From an uncultured Muribaculaceae bacterium (GTDB lineage Bacteria > Bacteroidota > Bacteroidia > Bacteroidales > Muribaculaceae): a stretch of 64,000 nt of DNA. Numbering within the stretch: the first letter of the stretch is position 1; each line of letters starts with the position of its first letter. The notes under the pieces were generated by a model that ran no database searches, had not been told where the DNA came from, and saw nothing but the letters and a program-made list of their open reading frames with translations. This document shows positions 8,766 to 18,814 of the stretch, in pieces. Made by a program: the position numbers and the translations under genes. The DNA lies in NCBI GenBank assembly GCA_910576775.1, contig CAJTJV010000001.1, positions 1-64,000 on the forward strand, read 5' to 3'.

Positions 8766-9281
8766 ATGACAAAGTTCGCCATAAAATATATAATCTGTTT
8801 CCTGCTGCTTATACCGGCACAAGCGATTGTGTTCAACCACCTTATACTTTTCAACGTGGCTGTCCCTCTGGCGTTTATCTATCTGATAATCATGCTGCCG
8901 CTGACACTTGGAACAAACCTGTCGACTTTCATCGGTTTCCTCGCCGGGCTCTGTATCGACATATTCTGCGACACACCAGGTGTAAACGCCTTGTGCTGCA
9001 CACTCCTTGCCTTCGCCCGCAAACCGATTTTCCATCTATACGTGTCGATGGACGACGACCTTGCCGGACGATCTCCCTCGTCGCGAACCATGGGACAGGC
9101 TGCCTACATGAAATTCATGCTCACAATAATTGCCATATACTGCACGCTTATGTTTACTGTAGAAGCGTTCCAGTTCCTCAATTTCCGTCTGCTGATTCTA
9201 CGCATCCTTGCCTCTACAACTTACACTTTCATCCTCCTCTACGCCTTCGACTGTCTGACACTCCGCAACCGCGAGGCCTGA
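8766..9281 (+). CDS. mreD: Rod shape-determining protein MreD
   Basis: Small polytopic membrane protein (171 aa, about five hydrophobic helices) between mreC and mrdA. MreD sequences are poorly conserved, but position, size and hydrophobicity fit. The ATG starts 8 bp after the mreC stop. Confidence 0.88.
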   Translation: MTKFAIKYIICFLLLIPAQAIVFNHLILFNVAVPLAFIYLIIMLPLTLGTNLSTFIGFLAGLCIDIFCDTPGVNALCCTLLAFARKPIFHLYVSMDDDLAGRSPSSRTMGQAAYMKFMLTIIAIYCTLMFTVEAFQFLNFRLLILRILASTTYTFILLYAFDCLTLRNREA

Positions 9282-9308
9282 TTCCGTAAGGCATCCAAGT
9301 TCCTCTAA

Positions 9309-11165
9309 ATGCGAAAGAATTACAATTTAGAAAAACGAAAATATATAATCGGCGGCTTCATTGTGCTGATAGCCATTATCTACACCATTCGACTATTCGA
9401 CCTACAGATAAATGACGAAAAATACAAGCGCAGCGCCGACTCCAATGCCTTCCTCAAGAAGACCGTCTACCCGTCACGTGGCCTGATCTACGACCGGAAC
9501 GGCGAACTTGTCGTCTTCAACCAGCCGGCCTACGACGTGATGATGATTCCTCGCGACGTACAGCCTTTCGACACCCTTGATTTCTGCCACACTCTGAGCA
9601 TTACAAAAGAACAGTTCGACAAACGCCTCGCCGACATGAAGGACAAACGCCTCAATCCCGGCTATTCATCCTATACACCCCAGCGGCTCATGTCGCAGTT
9701 ATCGGCGCAGGACTACGGACGCCTTCAGGAAAAGCTCTACCGCTTCCCCGGCTTTTTCATCCAGAAACGAATTCTGAGACAGTACAAGCAACCGACAGCA
9801 GCCAACGTCCTCGGCAATATCCGCGAGGTATCGCGTGATGATATAGAACGCGACGAATATTATGCTGCCGGCGACTACACCGGCGACCTCGGTGTCGAGA
9901 AAAGCTACGAACCTTACCTGCGCGGCGTAAAAGGTGTTGAAATTCTCATACGGGATGCCCGAGGCCGCATCCAGGGACGCTATGAAGACGGTGCGCATGA
10001 CATAGAGCCTATATCCGGACGCGATATCCGTCTTAGCCTCGACATAAAACTGCAACAGTATGCCGAATCTCTGATGGTGGGCAAGCGTGGCGCAGTCGTA
10101 GCAATAGAGCCTTCGACAGGAGAGGTGCTGTGTCTTGTATCAATGCCGAACTACGATCCAACCCTGCTCGTCGGCCGCCAACGCGGTGAGAACTACCGCA
10201 AACTCGTACAGGATGAATCGTGGCCGCTTTTCGACCGCGCACTTATGGGTGCCTATCCTCCCGGCTCAACATTCAAGCCAACCCAGGGTCTCATATTCCT
10301 TCAGGAGGGTATAATTGACCTCAATACAACATATCCCTGTCACGGCGGTTATATCAATGGAGGCCTGCGAGTAGGCTGTCACCCCCACGGTTCGCCGCTG
10401 CCACTCAAGCCGGCCCTCCAGACATCGTGCAACGCATATTTCTGCTGGGGCTTCAAGGCAATGATCGACCGTCGCAGCAAATACGGCACGTCGGCCAAAG
10501 CCTTCGAGATATGGAAGAATTACCTTGTATCAATGGGTTACGGCTACAAACTCGGCGTAGACCTCCCAAGCGAAGGCCGCGGGTTCATCCCCAATTCCAA
10601 GTTTTACGATAAATTTTATAAGGAAGGACGCTGGAGTGCCAATACCATCATCTCCGTCTCTATAGGCCAAGGCGAAATTCTTGCCACCCCGCTACAGATT
10701 GCCAATCTCTCAGCTACCATCGCTAACCGTGGCTGGTTCATCACACCGCATGTGGTGAAAGAGATTCAGGACACCGTTATGCCGCCCAACAACGACCGCC
10801 GATATCCCACCGTCGAACGAAAACACTACGATGCAGTCGCAGAAGGCATGCGCATGGCCGTCATCGGAGGTACTTGCCGACGCGCCGCAATTGATGGCAT
10901 AGAGGTGTGTGGAAAAACCGGTACCGCGCAGAATCCACACGGTAAAGACCACTCCGCATTCATGGGCTTCGCGCCTTATACCGAACCGAAAATAGCCGTC
11001 GCCGTCTATGTGGAAAACGGTGGCTGGGGAGCCACCTATGGTGTACCTATAGGAGCACTGGTAATGGAAAAATATCTCACCGGAAAAATTTCCGACGCTC
11101 ACAAACCAATGGAACAACAAATGCTTAATACATCTATCGCATATGCCGCTCCCAAGAAGAAATGA
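9309..11165 (+). CDS. mrdA: Penicillin-binding protein 2, elongasome transpeptidase
   Basis: Class B PBP that cross-links peptidoglycan during elongation together with RodA. One membrane anchor (residues 14-30) precedes the dimerisation domain. The transpeptidase motifs are SxxK in PGSTFKP, SxN in TSCNAYF and KTG in GKTGTAQNPHGKDH. Length 618 aa is typical. The 3' end overlaps rodA by 23 bp, consistent with coupled synthesis of the two partners. Confidence 0.96.
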   Translation: MRKNYNLEKRKYIIGGFIVLIAIIYTIRLFDLQINDEKYKRSADSNAFLKKTVYPSRGLIYDRNGELVVFNQPAYDVMMIPRDVQPFDTLDFCHTLSITKEQFDKRLADMKDKRLNPGYSSYTPQRLMSQLSAQDYGRLQEKLYRFPGFFIQKRILRQYKQPTAANVLGNIREVSRDDIERDEYYAAGDYTGDLGVEKSYEPYLRGVKGVEILIRDARGRIQGRYEDGAHDIEPISGRDIRLSLDIKLQQYAESLMVGKRGAVVAIEPSTGEVLCLVSMPNYDPTLLVGRQRGENYRKLVQDESWPLFDRALMGAYPPGSTFKPTQGLIFLQEGIIDLNTTYPCHGGYINGGLRVGCHPHGSPLPLKPALQTSCNAYFCWGFKAMIDRRSKYGTSAKAFEIWKNYLVSMGYGYKLGVDLPSEGRGFIPNSKFYDKFYKEGRWSANTIISVSIGQGEILATPLQIANLSATIANRGWFITPHVVKEIQDTVMPPNNDRRYPTVERKHYDAVAEGMRMAVIGGTCRRAAIDGIEVCGKTGTAQNPHGKDHSAFMGFAPYTEPKIAVAVYVENGGWGATYGVPIGALVMEKYLTGKISDAHKPMEQQMLNTSIAYAAPKKK

Positions 11166-12612
11166 TCCCGCGTCGACATTCCGCAATCTCGACTGGCCGA
11201 CGGTAGCCATATATCTCATAATGGTATTTGCCGGTATGATAAGCATCTATGCGGCAAGCTACGATTTTGACAATGCCTCGATGTTCTCCGCCGATGAATT
11301 TTCCGGCAAACAACTGCGCTGGATAGGCCTTTCGACGGCACTGGCAGTGATAATCCTGCTTATAGATTCCCGAATGTACGAAACATACGCCTATCCCGTC
11401 TACATACTTTTGATAATCGTCCTTGCCATAACGCCATTCATAGCTCCGGACATCAAAGGCTCCCACTCCTGGATAAAGATAGGCTCTTTCAGTGTGCAGC
11501 CGGCGGAATTCGCCAAATTCGCAACAGCCCTGGCTCTCGCCAAACTATTCAGCAGCTATCATTTCGACCTTAACGCCAAGGCATCGAATTATCTGAGGGC
11601 ACTTGCAATAATAATCCTTCCCATCATCCTTATCCTGCTCCAGAACGAAACAGGCTCGGCGCTTACTTTCGTGGCTCTATTCTTCGTTCTCTACCGCGAA
11701 GGCATGAGTGGACTTGTGCTCTTCGCAGCACTTTTCGCAGTAATAATCTTTGTAGTTGCCGTCAAATACACGGAAACAATGATAATGGGTATGACGACAG
11801 GCACATTCTCCGTCCTTATCCTGACAATGCTTGTAATGACAGGCATGACTGCCGTCTATGCGAGACGCTACGAGATTGGCCGCAATCTGCTTCTCGGCTT
11901 CCTTTTCATCGGTATTGTGGAATACATTCTCACGCTCTGCGGCATCGCCGTACCCGGGCTGATTGTCAATATCGCCGCCATATCCATAGCATGCACCTAC
12001 ATCGCCATTGAGGCCATCCGTCTACAGAGACCTAAGCTTTATGTAGCTTGCGCCACAGCTGTGCTTGCACTTGTATTCCTTTTCTCCGTCGGTGCGGCCT
12101 TCGACCATCTCCAGCCCCATCAGAAGCTGCGAATACAGGTAGCCCTCGGCATCGTGGAGGATTTGCGCTCTGCCGGCTATAATGTAAACCAGTCGAAAAT
12201 CGCCATCGGCTCCGGCGGGTTCTTCGGCAAGGGCTTCCTTAACGGCACCCAGACAAAACTCAAATACGTGCCGGAACAGCACACCGATTTCATTTTCTGC
12301 ACCATCGGCGAGGAAGAAGGCTTTGTCGGCGCACTCTTTGTCACATTGCTGTTTTTAGGACTGATTCTTCGGGTATTGAAAATCGGAGAACGACAGCCGA
12401 CGACGTTCGGCCGCGTCTACGCCTACTGCGTGGCATCGTATTTCATCTTCCATTTCTGCATCAACATCGGTATGGTGATAGGCCTGTGCCCTGTCATAGG
12501 CATTCCTCTGCCCTTCTTCAGCTACGGCGGGTCTTCGCTGTGGGGCTTCACCATCCTGCTTTTCATTCTCCTTAAGATCGACGCATCCCGTAAAAACGTC
12601 CTGTCATATTGA
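11143..12612 (+). CDS. rodA: Peptidoglycan glycosyltransferase RodA (SEDS family)
   Basis: Polytopic SEDS glycosyltransferase that polymerises lipid II for side-wall growth with PBP2. SEDS motifs seen include KGSHSWIKIGSFSVQPAEFAK, the EQHTDFIFCTIGEEEGFVG loop and PLPFFSYGGSSLWG. At 489 aa it is longer than E. coli RodA, with an extra hydrophobic central segment (about residues 185-330) as often seen in Bacteroidetes. It overlaps mrdA. Confidence 0.95.
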   Translation: MPLPRRNDPASTFRNLDWPTVAIYLIMVFAGMISIYAASYDFDNASMFSADEFSGKQLRWIGLSTALAVIILLIDSRMYETYAYPVYILLIIVLAITPFIAPDIKGSHSWIKIGSFSVQPAEFAKFATALALAKLFSSYHFDLNAKASNYLRALAIIILPIILILLQNETGSALTFVALFFVLYREGMSGLVLFAALFAVIIFVVAVKYTETMIMGMTTGTFSVLILTMLVMTGMTAVYARRYEIGRNLLLGFLFIGIVEYILTLCGIAVPGLIVNIAAISIACTYIAIEAIRLQRPKLYVACATAVLALVFLFSVGAAFDHLQPHQKLRIQVALGIVEDLRSAGYNVNQSKIAIGSGGFFGKGFLNGTQTKLKYVPEQHTDFIFCTIGEEEGFVGALFVTLLFLGLILRVLKIGERQPTTFGRVYAYCVASYFIFHFCINIGMVIGLCPVIGIPLPFFSYGGSSLWGFTILLFILLKIDASRKNVLSY

Positions 12613-12618
12613 ACAGTT

Positions 12619-13101
12619 ATGAAACATGAGGTCGCCATCAGCTCTTATTCTATCATTGTATCTGCGTTGTCAATCGCCGTGCTGTTTGGTGTAACAGCAT
12701 ATGTCATCCGTCAAGGCGACATATGGCAGACCGTCATCCTTAGTTCAATAATACTTGTACTTATCGCATTTACACTTTTCTATATGCCGCTGTCGATATC
12801 TGTCGACGAGAATAGTCTGAAAATCCGCCGTTGCCTGAAATCCAAAACGATAGCATTGTCGGACATCAAATCAGTACGCCTGTGTCAGCCGACAATGGGC
12901 GAGCGGCACATCTGCGGCAGCGGAGGCTGGTTCGGCTACTGGGGCCGGTTCATGGAACGCGACCTCGGCAGATATTTCGCCTATTACGGCAAAGCTTCCG
13001 ACTGTTTTCTTGTGCGCCTTAAAAACGGACGCCAATACCTGCTCGGCTGCACCGACCCGCAACCGATGGTAGAATATATCGAAAAGAAAATCCGGCCATA
13101 G
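12619..13101 (+). CDS. Small membrane protein with PH-like domain
   Basis: 160 aa with two adjacent membrane helices (residues 10-30 and 36-56). A soluble beta-rich part follows that resembles bacterial PH domains: LSISVDENSLKIRRCLKSKTIALSDIKSVRL, a Gly/Trp/Arg-rich loop and FLVRLKNGRQYLLGCTDPQPMVEYIEKKI. The function is unknown. It starts 6 bp after rodA and probably shares its transcript, but that does not prove a role in the elongasome. Confidence 0.75.
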   Translation: MKHEVAISSYSIIVSALSIAVLFGVTAYVIRQGDIWQTVILSSIILVLIAFTLFYMPLSISVDENSLKIRRCLKSKTIALSDIKSVRLCQPTMGERHICGSGGWFGYWGRFMERDLGRYFAYYGKASDCFLVRLKNGRQYLLGCTDPQPMVEYIEKKIRP

Positions 13102-13209
13102 ATTCCGCTACAAAATTCCCGGACATCTTCCACCTAATTACTACTTGTCTATCCATATTTTATCCGCAATACAACACGGAAAACTTTGGGGCGGGCAACC
13201 AAAATAAAT

Positions 13210-13241
13210 TTTGGTTGGCAATCGGTTTTTTGCTATCTTTG
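13210..13241 (+). promoter_or_regulatory. Promoter of recJ-recQ
   Basis: TTTG at 13210-13213 and TATCTTTG at 13234-13241 (spacer 20). The predicted start near 13248 makes the ATG at 13316 preferable to the one at 13259. Confidence 0.65.
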
Positions 13242-13315
13242 TAAGGTAAAATGGCGGAGTGTTTTTCCGAACGATACGGCCATTTCTGAAGAAGCAAAAA
13301 AATAAACCGACATAT

Positions 13316-15046
13316 ATGACACGTAAATGGAATCTTCCGTCGCTATCATCTGAAGAACAGCGACTTGGAGCAGAGCTTGCGAGACGTTTCTCGAACTGTG
13401 CCCCTGTCGCCGACCTTCTTGTGCAGCGCGGAATAACAACCATCGACGCTGCCGAAAAATTCTTTCACCCGTCGCTCCGCGACCTTTACGACCCCTTCCT
13501 CATGCCCGATATGGACAAGGCCGTCGAACGCCTCAACCGCGCCATGGGGTCGAAAGAAAAAATCCTTGTCTACGGCGACTACGATGTAGACGGCACTACT
13601 GCCGTGGCGCTTGTCTACCGATATTTGCAGAATTTCTATTCGGAGCTCGATTTCTACATTCCCACCCGTTACGACGAAGGCTACGGAATATCACGCAAAA
13701 GCATCGACTATGTGGCCGAACAGGGTGTAAAACTCGTGATTATTCTCGATTGTGGCATCAAAGCGAACGACGAGATTGCATACGCTGCCGAAAAAGGTAT
13801 TGATTTCATCATCTGCGACCACCATGTACCCGACGAGAAACTCCCGCCCGCCGTCGCCATCCTCAACCCCAAACTCGAAGGCTCCACATATCCGTGCCCG
13901 CATCTGTCGGGTTGCGGCGTGGGCTACAAATTCATGCAGGCGTTCTCCATCAGCAACGGTATAGCCACCGCCGAACTCGAAAGCATGCTCGACCTCGTAG
14001 CAGTGAGCATTGCCGCCGATATCGTGCCAATGATTGATGAGAACCGCGTAATGGCGCACATGGGTCTTAAACGGCTGAACGCGAATCCAAACATGGGTCT
14101 GAGGGCCATTATCCGTACCTGCGGCCTCGGCGGCAAGGAGATTACCATCAATGACGTAGTGTTTAAAATCGGCCCACGCATCAACGCTTCCGGACGTATG
14201 CAATGCGGAAGCGAGGCTGTAGAGCTTCTGGTATCGCGCGACTCCAAGGAAGCCGGACGCCGCAGTCTGGAGATCGACAAATACAATTCCGACCGCAAAG
14301 AACTCGACAAACAGATTACCGACGAGGCAAACAACATTCTCGAAGCCCGCGGAGAAATGCACTCTCCAAAAAAATCCATTGTAATATACAACAAAGACTG
14401 GCACAAAGGCATAATCGGTATCGTGGCTTCACGTCTCACCGAACTGTACTACAAACCATCGGTAGTGCTCACTCTGAGCAATGGTCTTGCCACGGGTTCA
14501 TCGCGCTCCGTGCAGGGATTCGACGTCTACAAAGCCATCGAGTCCACCCGCGACCTTCTCGAGAATTTCGGCGGCCACACCTACGCCGTGGGGCTGTCTT
14601 TAAGAGAAGAGAACATTCCCGAGTTCACCCGCCGCTTCGAGGAATATGTAGCCGCAAACATCCTTCCCGAGCAGCTGACACCGCAGATCGACATAGACGC
14701 CTTCCTCTCCTTTGCCGACATAACTCCGGAATTCGTGTCAATCCTCAGGCTGTTCAATCCTTTCGGACCCGGCAACCGCAAGCCCATCTTCTGCACGCGC
14801 CGTGTAAAGGATTTCGGCACCAGCAAACTCGTGGGCCGCAACCTGGAGCACATCAAGCTTGAGATTGTCGATGACACATCCGGCCGCGTGATAAACGGCA
14901 TTGCCTTCAATATGGCATCATATTTCGAACATATCCATGCTGGCCGGCCGTTCAACATCTGCTACACCATAGAGGAAAACAAACATCAGAACGCCACCTC
15001 GCCTCTACAGCTTTTAGTGAAACAGATACGCCTCACTGAGGTCTGA
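13316..15046 (+). CDS. recJ: Single-stranded-DNA-specific 5'-3' exonuclease RecJ
   Basis: DHH-family exonuclease of recombination and mismatch repair. Motifs present are VYGDYDVDGTTAVALVYRY, ILDCGIKANDEIAYA, the DHH signature IICDHHVPDE, NPKLEGSTYPCPHLSGCGVGYK and the C-terminal DHHA1 motif TGSSRSVQGFDVYKAIE...GGHTYAVGLSL. 576 aa from the ATG at 13316. recQ starts one base after its stop codon; the two act in the same end-processing pathway. Confidence 0.95.
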   Translation: MTRKWNLPSLSSEEQRLGAELARRFSNCAPVADLLVQRGITTIDAAEKFFHPSLRDLYDPFLMPDMDKAVERLNRAMGSKEKILVYGDYDVDGTTAVALVYRYLQNFYSELDFYIPTRYDEGYGISRKSIDYVAEQGVKLVIILDCGIKANDEIAYAAEKGIDFIICDHHVPDEKLPPAVAILNPKLEGSTYPCPHLSGCGVGYKFMQAFSISNGIATAELESMLDLVAVSIAADIVPMIDENRVMAHMGLKRLNANPNMGLRAIIRTCGLGGKEITINDVVFKIGPRINASGRMQCGSEAVELLVSRDSKEAGRRSLEIDKYNSDRKELDKQITDEANNILEARGEMHSPKKSIVIYNKDWHKGIIGIVASRLTELYYKPSVVLTLSNGLATGSSRSVQGFDVYKAIESTRDLLENFGGHTYAVGLSLREENIPEFTRRFEEYVAANILPEQLTPQIDIDAFLSFADITPEFVSILRLFNPFGPGNRKPIFCTRRVKDFGTSKLVGRNLEHIKLEIVDDTSGRVINGIAFNMASYFEHIHAGRPFNICYTIEENKHQNATSPLQLLVKQIRLTEV

Positions 15047-15047
15047 G

Positions 15048-17042
15048 ATGGAAGATATCGAGGGCTTCTATGATTTTTCGGATCCCGACGAATTCATTCC
15101 CGCCGGCCTTGACGATGATTTCACCCCGGAAGATGAAGACGGCAAGGACGCACTTGCCATACTCAAGCGATACTGGGGCTACGATAATTTCCGCCCCATG
15201 CAGGCGGAAATTGTATCGTCGGTTCTCGAAGGCCACGACACAATAGGACTCCTGCCTACAGGCGGCGGCAAATCGCTGACATTTCAGGTACCAGCCATGA
15301 TGTTGCCGGGGCTTACTCTCGTTGTAACGCCCCTGGTATCATTGATGAAGGATCAGGTCGACAACCTGCGCAAGCACAGAATCCACGCGGCCTGCATCTA
15401 TATGGGTATGCGGCGGCAGGACATGGAATATGTAGTGGAGCGATGCCGACAAGGACGTATCAAACTTCTTTACATAGCCCCGGAGCGTCTCGCCCGCGAA
15501 TCCTTCATATCTATGCTCAGGCAGTGCGAGCCTAGCCTTTTCGTGGTCGACGAAGCACACTGCATATCGCAATGGGGCTATGATTTCCGACCGTCGTACC
15601 TGCGCATCTGCGCTTTGAGAGAGGAATTCCCGCATGTTCCCATCCTCGCCCTTACAGCCTCGGCGACACCGGCGGTCGTGGACGATATCGCCACAAAGCT
15701 CGCAATGCGACACCCGCGGCAGTTCTCTCTCAGCTTCACCCGCAACAATATTTCATTTCTCGTCCGCCACACCGAAAGCAAGATTGAGAAGCTGATTCAG
15801 GTGCTTAGATATGTAAACGGTTGCTCGATAGTATATGTCAGGTCGCGCAAACGCTGCAAAGAAATTGCCGAGGCTCTGAACAGCGAAGGCATAGATGCAA
15901 CATTCTACCATGCCGGCCTCGAAAGCCACGAAAAGACGACAAGACAAGATGCATGGCGCGCCGATTCACCTAAGGTGATGGTGGCTACCACAGCATTCGG
16001 CATGGGCATCGACAAACCGGATGTACGTTGTGTGGTACATTACGACATACCGTCGACGTTGGAAGAGTATTATCAGGAAGCGGGGCGCGCAGGACGCGAC
16101 GGGAAAGCGTCGATTGCCGTGTTGCTGTGCAACAACCGCGACCGTGCTACCCTACGCAAACGTCTATCCGACAGCTTCCCGCCAAAAGAAACCATACGCA
16201 AAGTATACGACGAAATATGCCGCTACCTGAACTTACCTATGGGAGAAGGATTCGGCGCCCTATTTGAATTCCGTCCCGATGATATGTGCGTACGCTATAA
16301 ACTACCTCCAGTACAGACAATGAGCGCAATCGGTATTCTGGAACGGTCAGAGTACCTCGAATATACCGAGGAGGTGGAAACCCAGTCACGCGTAATGATA
16401 ACCGTACGTCGCGAACAGCTCTATGACGAAGACCTTGAAGAAAAACAGGATGCGGTGATGCAGTATATAATGCGTACGTGTCCCGGGCTTTTCGCCGACT
16501 ATGCCTTTATCGACGAACACGTGATAGCATATAATTGCCACATCACTCCGGAGGATGTGTATACGGCACTTGTGGAACTGCGCCGCCGCGGTATCATCAG
16601 TTTCATACCACGCAAAAGCACTCCATACATTTATTTTACCGCCAACAGATGTCCGTCAAAGGAACTGACATTTCCCGACGCCGTATATAAGCAGCGCAAG
16701 GATGCGATGGAACTGCGCCTTAAAGCGATGGAACAGTTCGCTTTCAATGACGGGGAATGCCGGGTAGCCCACATGCTGCGCTATTTTGGAGAAAAGGACG
16801 CCACCGACTGCGGTACGTGTGACGTTTGTCGTGCCAAAGCCTCAAAATGCAGTTTTGACTGTGCCGCTTTTGAAAAAAAACTTTCCGATATGTTTGATTC
16901 TCGAGGCAAAGATTCATTTATTGATATTCTCGAATTACAAACCTACTACCCTACACGTATGAATGAAGTGGCAGCAATTGTCCGGCAGATGGCCGAAGAC
17001 GGAAAGGTGCGATTGAATGGCACTCGAATTTCAAAATGTTAA
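15048..17042 (+). CDS. recQ: ATP-dependent DNA helicase, RecQ family
   Basis: 3'-5' DNA helicase of recombinational repair. Walker A is TGGGKSL in LLPTGGGKSLTFQVPAMM. The DEAH-type Walker B is VVDEAHCISQWGYDFRPSYL, and motif VI lies in YYQEAGRAGRDGK. A RQC zinc-binding part follows (Cys cluster CGTCDVCRAKASKC near residues 585-600). 664 aa. The N-terminal 40 residues are acidic and not part of the helicase core. No HRDC domain is evident at the C-terminus. It is the last host gene before the prophage. Confidence 0.93.
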   Translation: MEDIEGFYDFSDPDEFIPAGLDDDFTPEDEDGKDALAILKRYWGYDNFRPMQAEIVSSVLEGHDTIGLLPTGGGKSLTFQVPAMMLPGLTLVVTPLVSLMKDQVDNLRKHRIHAACIYMGMRRQDMEYVVERCRQGRIKLLYIAPERLARESFISMLRQCEPSLFVVDEAHCISQWGYDFRPSYLRICALREEFPHVPILALTASATPAVVDDIATKLAMRHPRQFSLSFTRNNISFLVRHTESKIEKLIQVLRYVNGCSIVYVRSRKRCKEIAEALNSEGIDATFYHAGLESHEKTTRQDAWRADSPKVMVATTAFGMGIDKPDVRCVVHYDIPSTLEEYYQEAGRAGRDGKASIAVLLCNNRDRATLRKRLSDSFPPKETIRKVYDEICRYLNLPMGEGFGALFEFRPDDMCVRYKLPPVQTMSAIGILERSEYLEYTEEVETQSRVMITVRREQLYDEDLEEKQDAVMQYIMRTCPGLFADYAFIDEHVIAYNCHITPEDVYTALVELRRRGIISFIPRKSTPYIYFTANRCPSKELTFPDAVYKQRKDAMELRLKAMEQFAFNDGECRVAHMLRYFGEKDATDCGTCDVCRAKASKCSFDCAAFEKKLSDMFDSRGKDSFIDILELQTYYPTRMNEVAAIVRQMAEDGKVRLNGTRISKC

Positions 17043-17144
17043 CAAATATTAAATAAATTGGCATATATTAAACCAAGACAAACGTTTTCTGTCATATATA
17101 CAGTAATAAGACATAGCTTTCAAGAATATTTTGGATAAAACATT

Positions 17145-17184
17145 AAGGATTCCGACTCGTGAAGAATCGGAATCCTTACTTTTG
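17145..17184 (+). terminator. Terminator downstream of recQ
   Basis: AAGGATTCCGA (17145-17155) pairs perfectly with TCGGAATCCTT (17167-17177), followed by actttt. It probably ends the recJ-recQ transcript and lies immediately outside the proposed prophage end. Confidence 0.75.
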
Positions 17185-17189
17185 CCATA

Positions 17190-17262
17190 TGTAATCCTCA
17201 AAACGAAATGTTAGGGTGACGCAAAACGAAATGTTACTTTTCTAAAAACGAAACGTATCACA
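17190..17262 (+). repeat. Prophage right-end transposase-binding repeats (attR side)
   Basis: Three direct copies of AAAACGAAAYGTWA start at 17200, 17223 and 17245, a 22-23 bp period. This fits serial binding of a Mu-type transposase on one face of the helix. The outermost copy is 10 bp from a TG dinucleotide at 17190. Confidence 0.6.
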
Positions 17263-17309
17263 AATCATTTTTTTTGCAAAACTACAATTCTCACATTAAT
17301 ATACGTTTG

Positions 17310-17342
17310 AACAGTCTTCGAAAATCATTCGGAGGCTGTTTT
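17310..17342. terminator. Hairpin at the end of the leftward late operon
   Basis: A 13-bp arm (17310-17322) pairs with 17328-17340 with two G-U pairs. The T run is on the plus strand (TTTTAAT), so as drawn it terminates rightward transcription. It may also stop the leftward tail operon. A second weak stem (GATGCG/CGCATC) lies just to its right. The rest of 17263-17421 shows no gene. Confidence 0.45.
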
Positions 17343-17421
17343 AATATAATGATGCGCTATGCTCCCGCACAACGCATCACAGATACTTGCTTGATTTATG
17401 TGAGATTTGATTGGAAGATAT

Positions 17422-17952
17422 TCAAAACTGTGGTTTAGGGGGATAGCCGGCGGTGTGGTCGTATGCCTTGACGGCCTCGATGTCTTCGAGGGCACAGACG
17501 GCGGCACGGTGCCTTGATGTTACGCTCAATGTTTCTATGGCGTAATCCTCAAGGATGTCGAGCATGACGGAAGCTTCCTTCACGGGAAATGTGTAGGCCA
17601 CGTTTTCCCAAAAGATATCGTAGGTGTCGTGGCCGCGTCTGGTGCGAGAATCCACACCTGTGCGGATTTTGCCGCGCATATCTGCGTCGAACCACATTTC
17701 TTTACCGTCGAGAGTGAAGCCGTCGACGGCATGGCTTTTATCGTATCTGTCAATCTCGGCGATCTTGTCGGCGATGGCCTTGTGCAGTGCCGGACGGTCG
17801 GCCGATACCTCTTCGTATAGCGGCAGCATGTTTGAGTGGATTGTGACGTGGCGTATTTCCGGAAATTTGTCCGGGGTGTCCTTGCGGTGGAGGATGTGCT
17901 GTTCGTCGGTGGAAATCTCCACGAGTCCGTTTGTCTTTTCTGTGATTGTCAT
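17422..17952 (-). CDS. DUF4376-like protein at the end of the fibre cluster
   Basis: 176 aa, last gene of the leftward late operon. Residues 60-170 (IDRYDKSHAVDGFTLDGKEMW..., RTGVDSRTRRG, NVAYTFPVKEASVMLDILEDY, HRAAVCALEDIEAVKAYD) resemble the DUF4376 domain often found beside tail-fibre genes. Proteins at this position often help assemble or fold tail fibres, which is inferred here from context only. Starts with ATG at 17952, 12 bp after the last fibre-tip paralogue. Confidence 0.6.
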   Translation of the reverse strand: MTITEKTNGLVEISTDEQHILHRKDTPDKFPEIRHVTIHSNMLPLYEEVSADRPALHKAIADKIAEIDRYDKSHAVDGFTLDGKEMWFDADMRGKIRTGVDSRTRRGHDTYDIFWENVAYTFPVKEASVMLDILEDYAIETLSVTSRHRAAVCALEDIEAVKAYDHTAGYPPKPQF

Positions 17953-17964
17953 ATCGTTGAATTT

Positions 17965-18813
17965 TCAGGTTGTTGCTATTGTTATCTGTTTCTCGGCGGC
18001 GAGGGCGAAGATCTCGTCTGTGACGCGGGCGTAGGCTTCGGGGTGAAGGGTTATGGTGATCGGGGATGTGCTGGCGGCGTTGGCGACTATATATTGGATT
18101 GATTCCAATGACAGAAGCGGTGAATCTATAAAGCTCAATGAGAGTCTGAGGCCTTTTATCCGTATATACTCCAACTTGTAACACCCCCTGAACGTATTGA
18201 GCCATCCATAGCCGTCGTTGATGGTGTTGTCGACAATGATTCCGAGTATCTTTCTCAGCTTTGCGCAGTTGTTGAAGGCACTGTTGTTGTGTACTACACG
18301 TATCCCTTTTTGATTCAGAGTTATCCTTGCTACCTCCAGCTTATCCTGCCCCGATGCGAAATAACTTATATCATATTCTAAATAGTCATTTGTGGTTACG
18401 GTACAGATATTGGTGCGTAGTTTGCGTGTGTCAAAATACGTCTTGTTATAATCCCTGTCATTCAGTAGCGGCATATCGTGAATTACAAATGCCTCCTGAT
18501 TGGTAATGTCCGTCAGTCCGTTAAGCTCAAAGTACCCGGTTGCCCGGTTGTAGTCCATGCCTGCTGCCTGCGCCTGCAAGATAAAACCTTTGTCCGGCTC
18601 GCTCCATTTGGCGTCTTCGGCCTCGATGTCTGTTTTCTCAGCCTCAGTCACCTCCTTGTAGTCCTCTATGTTCTCGGTCGCTGTCAATATCTTTCGTGTG
18701 TAGAATTGGTGGAAGTTAGTAGGGTACGCTTGGGTGATAAATTTACCCCCCTCACGTATATTTCTGTTAATGAACCATTTATGATTCGCTGTTGTATTGC
18801 CATGATATTGCAT
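17965..18813 (-). CDS. Fibre-tip paralogue 4 with LRR-like C-terminal module
   Basis: 282 aa from the ATG at 18813, which directly follows the previous gene's stop. The N-terminal third differs from the other paralogues. The C-terminal module has beta-helical, leucine-rich (BspA/LRR_5-like) repeats such as GIIVDNTINDGYGWLNTFRGCYKLEYIRIKGL. It ends in the shared terminal motif LESIQYIVANAASTSPITITLHPEAYARVTDEI. Likely a receptor-binding or accessory tip protein of the tail fibre, by position and similarity to its neighbours. Confidence 0.7.
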   Translation of the reverse strand: MQYHGNTTANHKWFINRNIREGGKFITQAYPTNFHQFYTRKILTATENIEDYKEVTEAEKTDIEAEDAKWSEPDKGFILQAQAAGMDYNRATGYFELNGLTDITNQEAFVIHDMPLLNDRDYNKTYFDTRKLRTNICTVTTNDYLEYDISYFASGQDKLEVARITLNQKGIRVVHNNSAFNNCAKLRKILGIIVDNTINDGYGWLNTFRGCYKLEYIRIKGLRLSLSFIDSPLLSLESIQYIVANAASTSPITITLHPEAYARVTDEIFALAAEKQITIATT

Positions 18814-18814
18814 G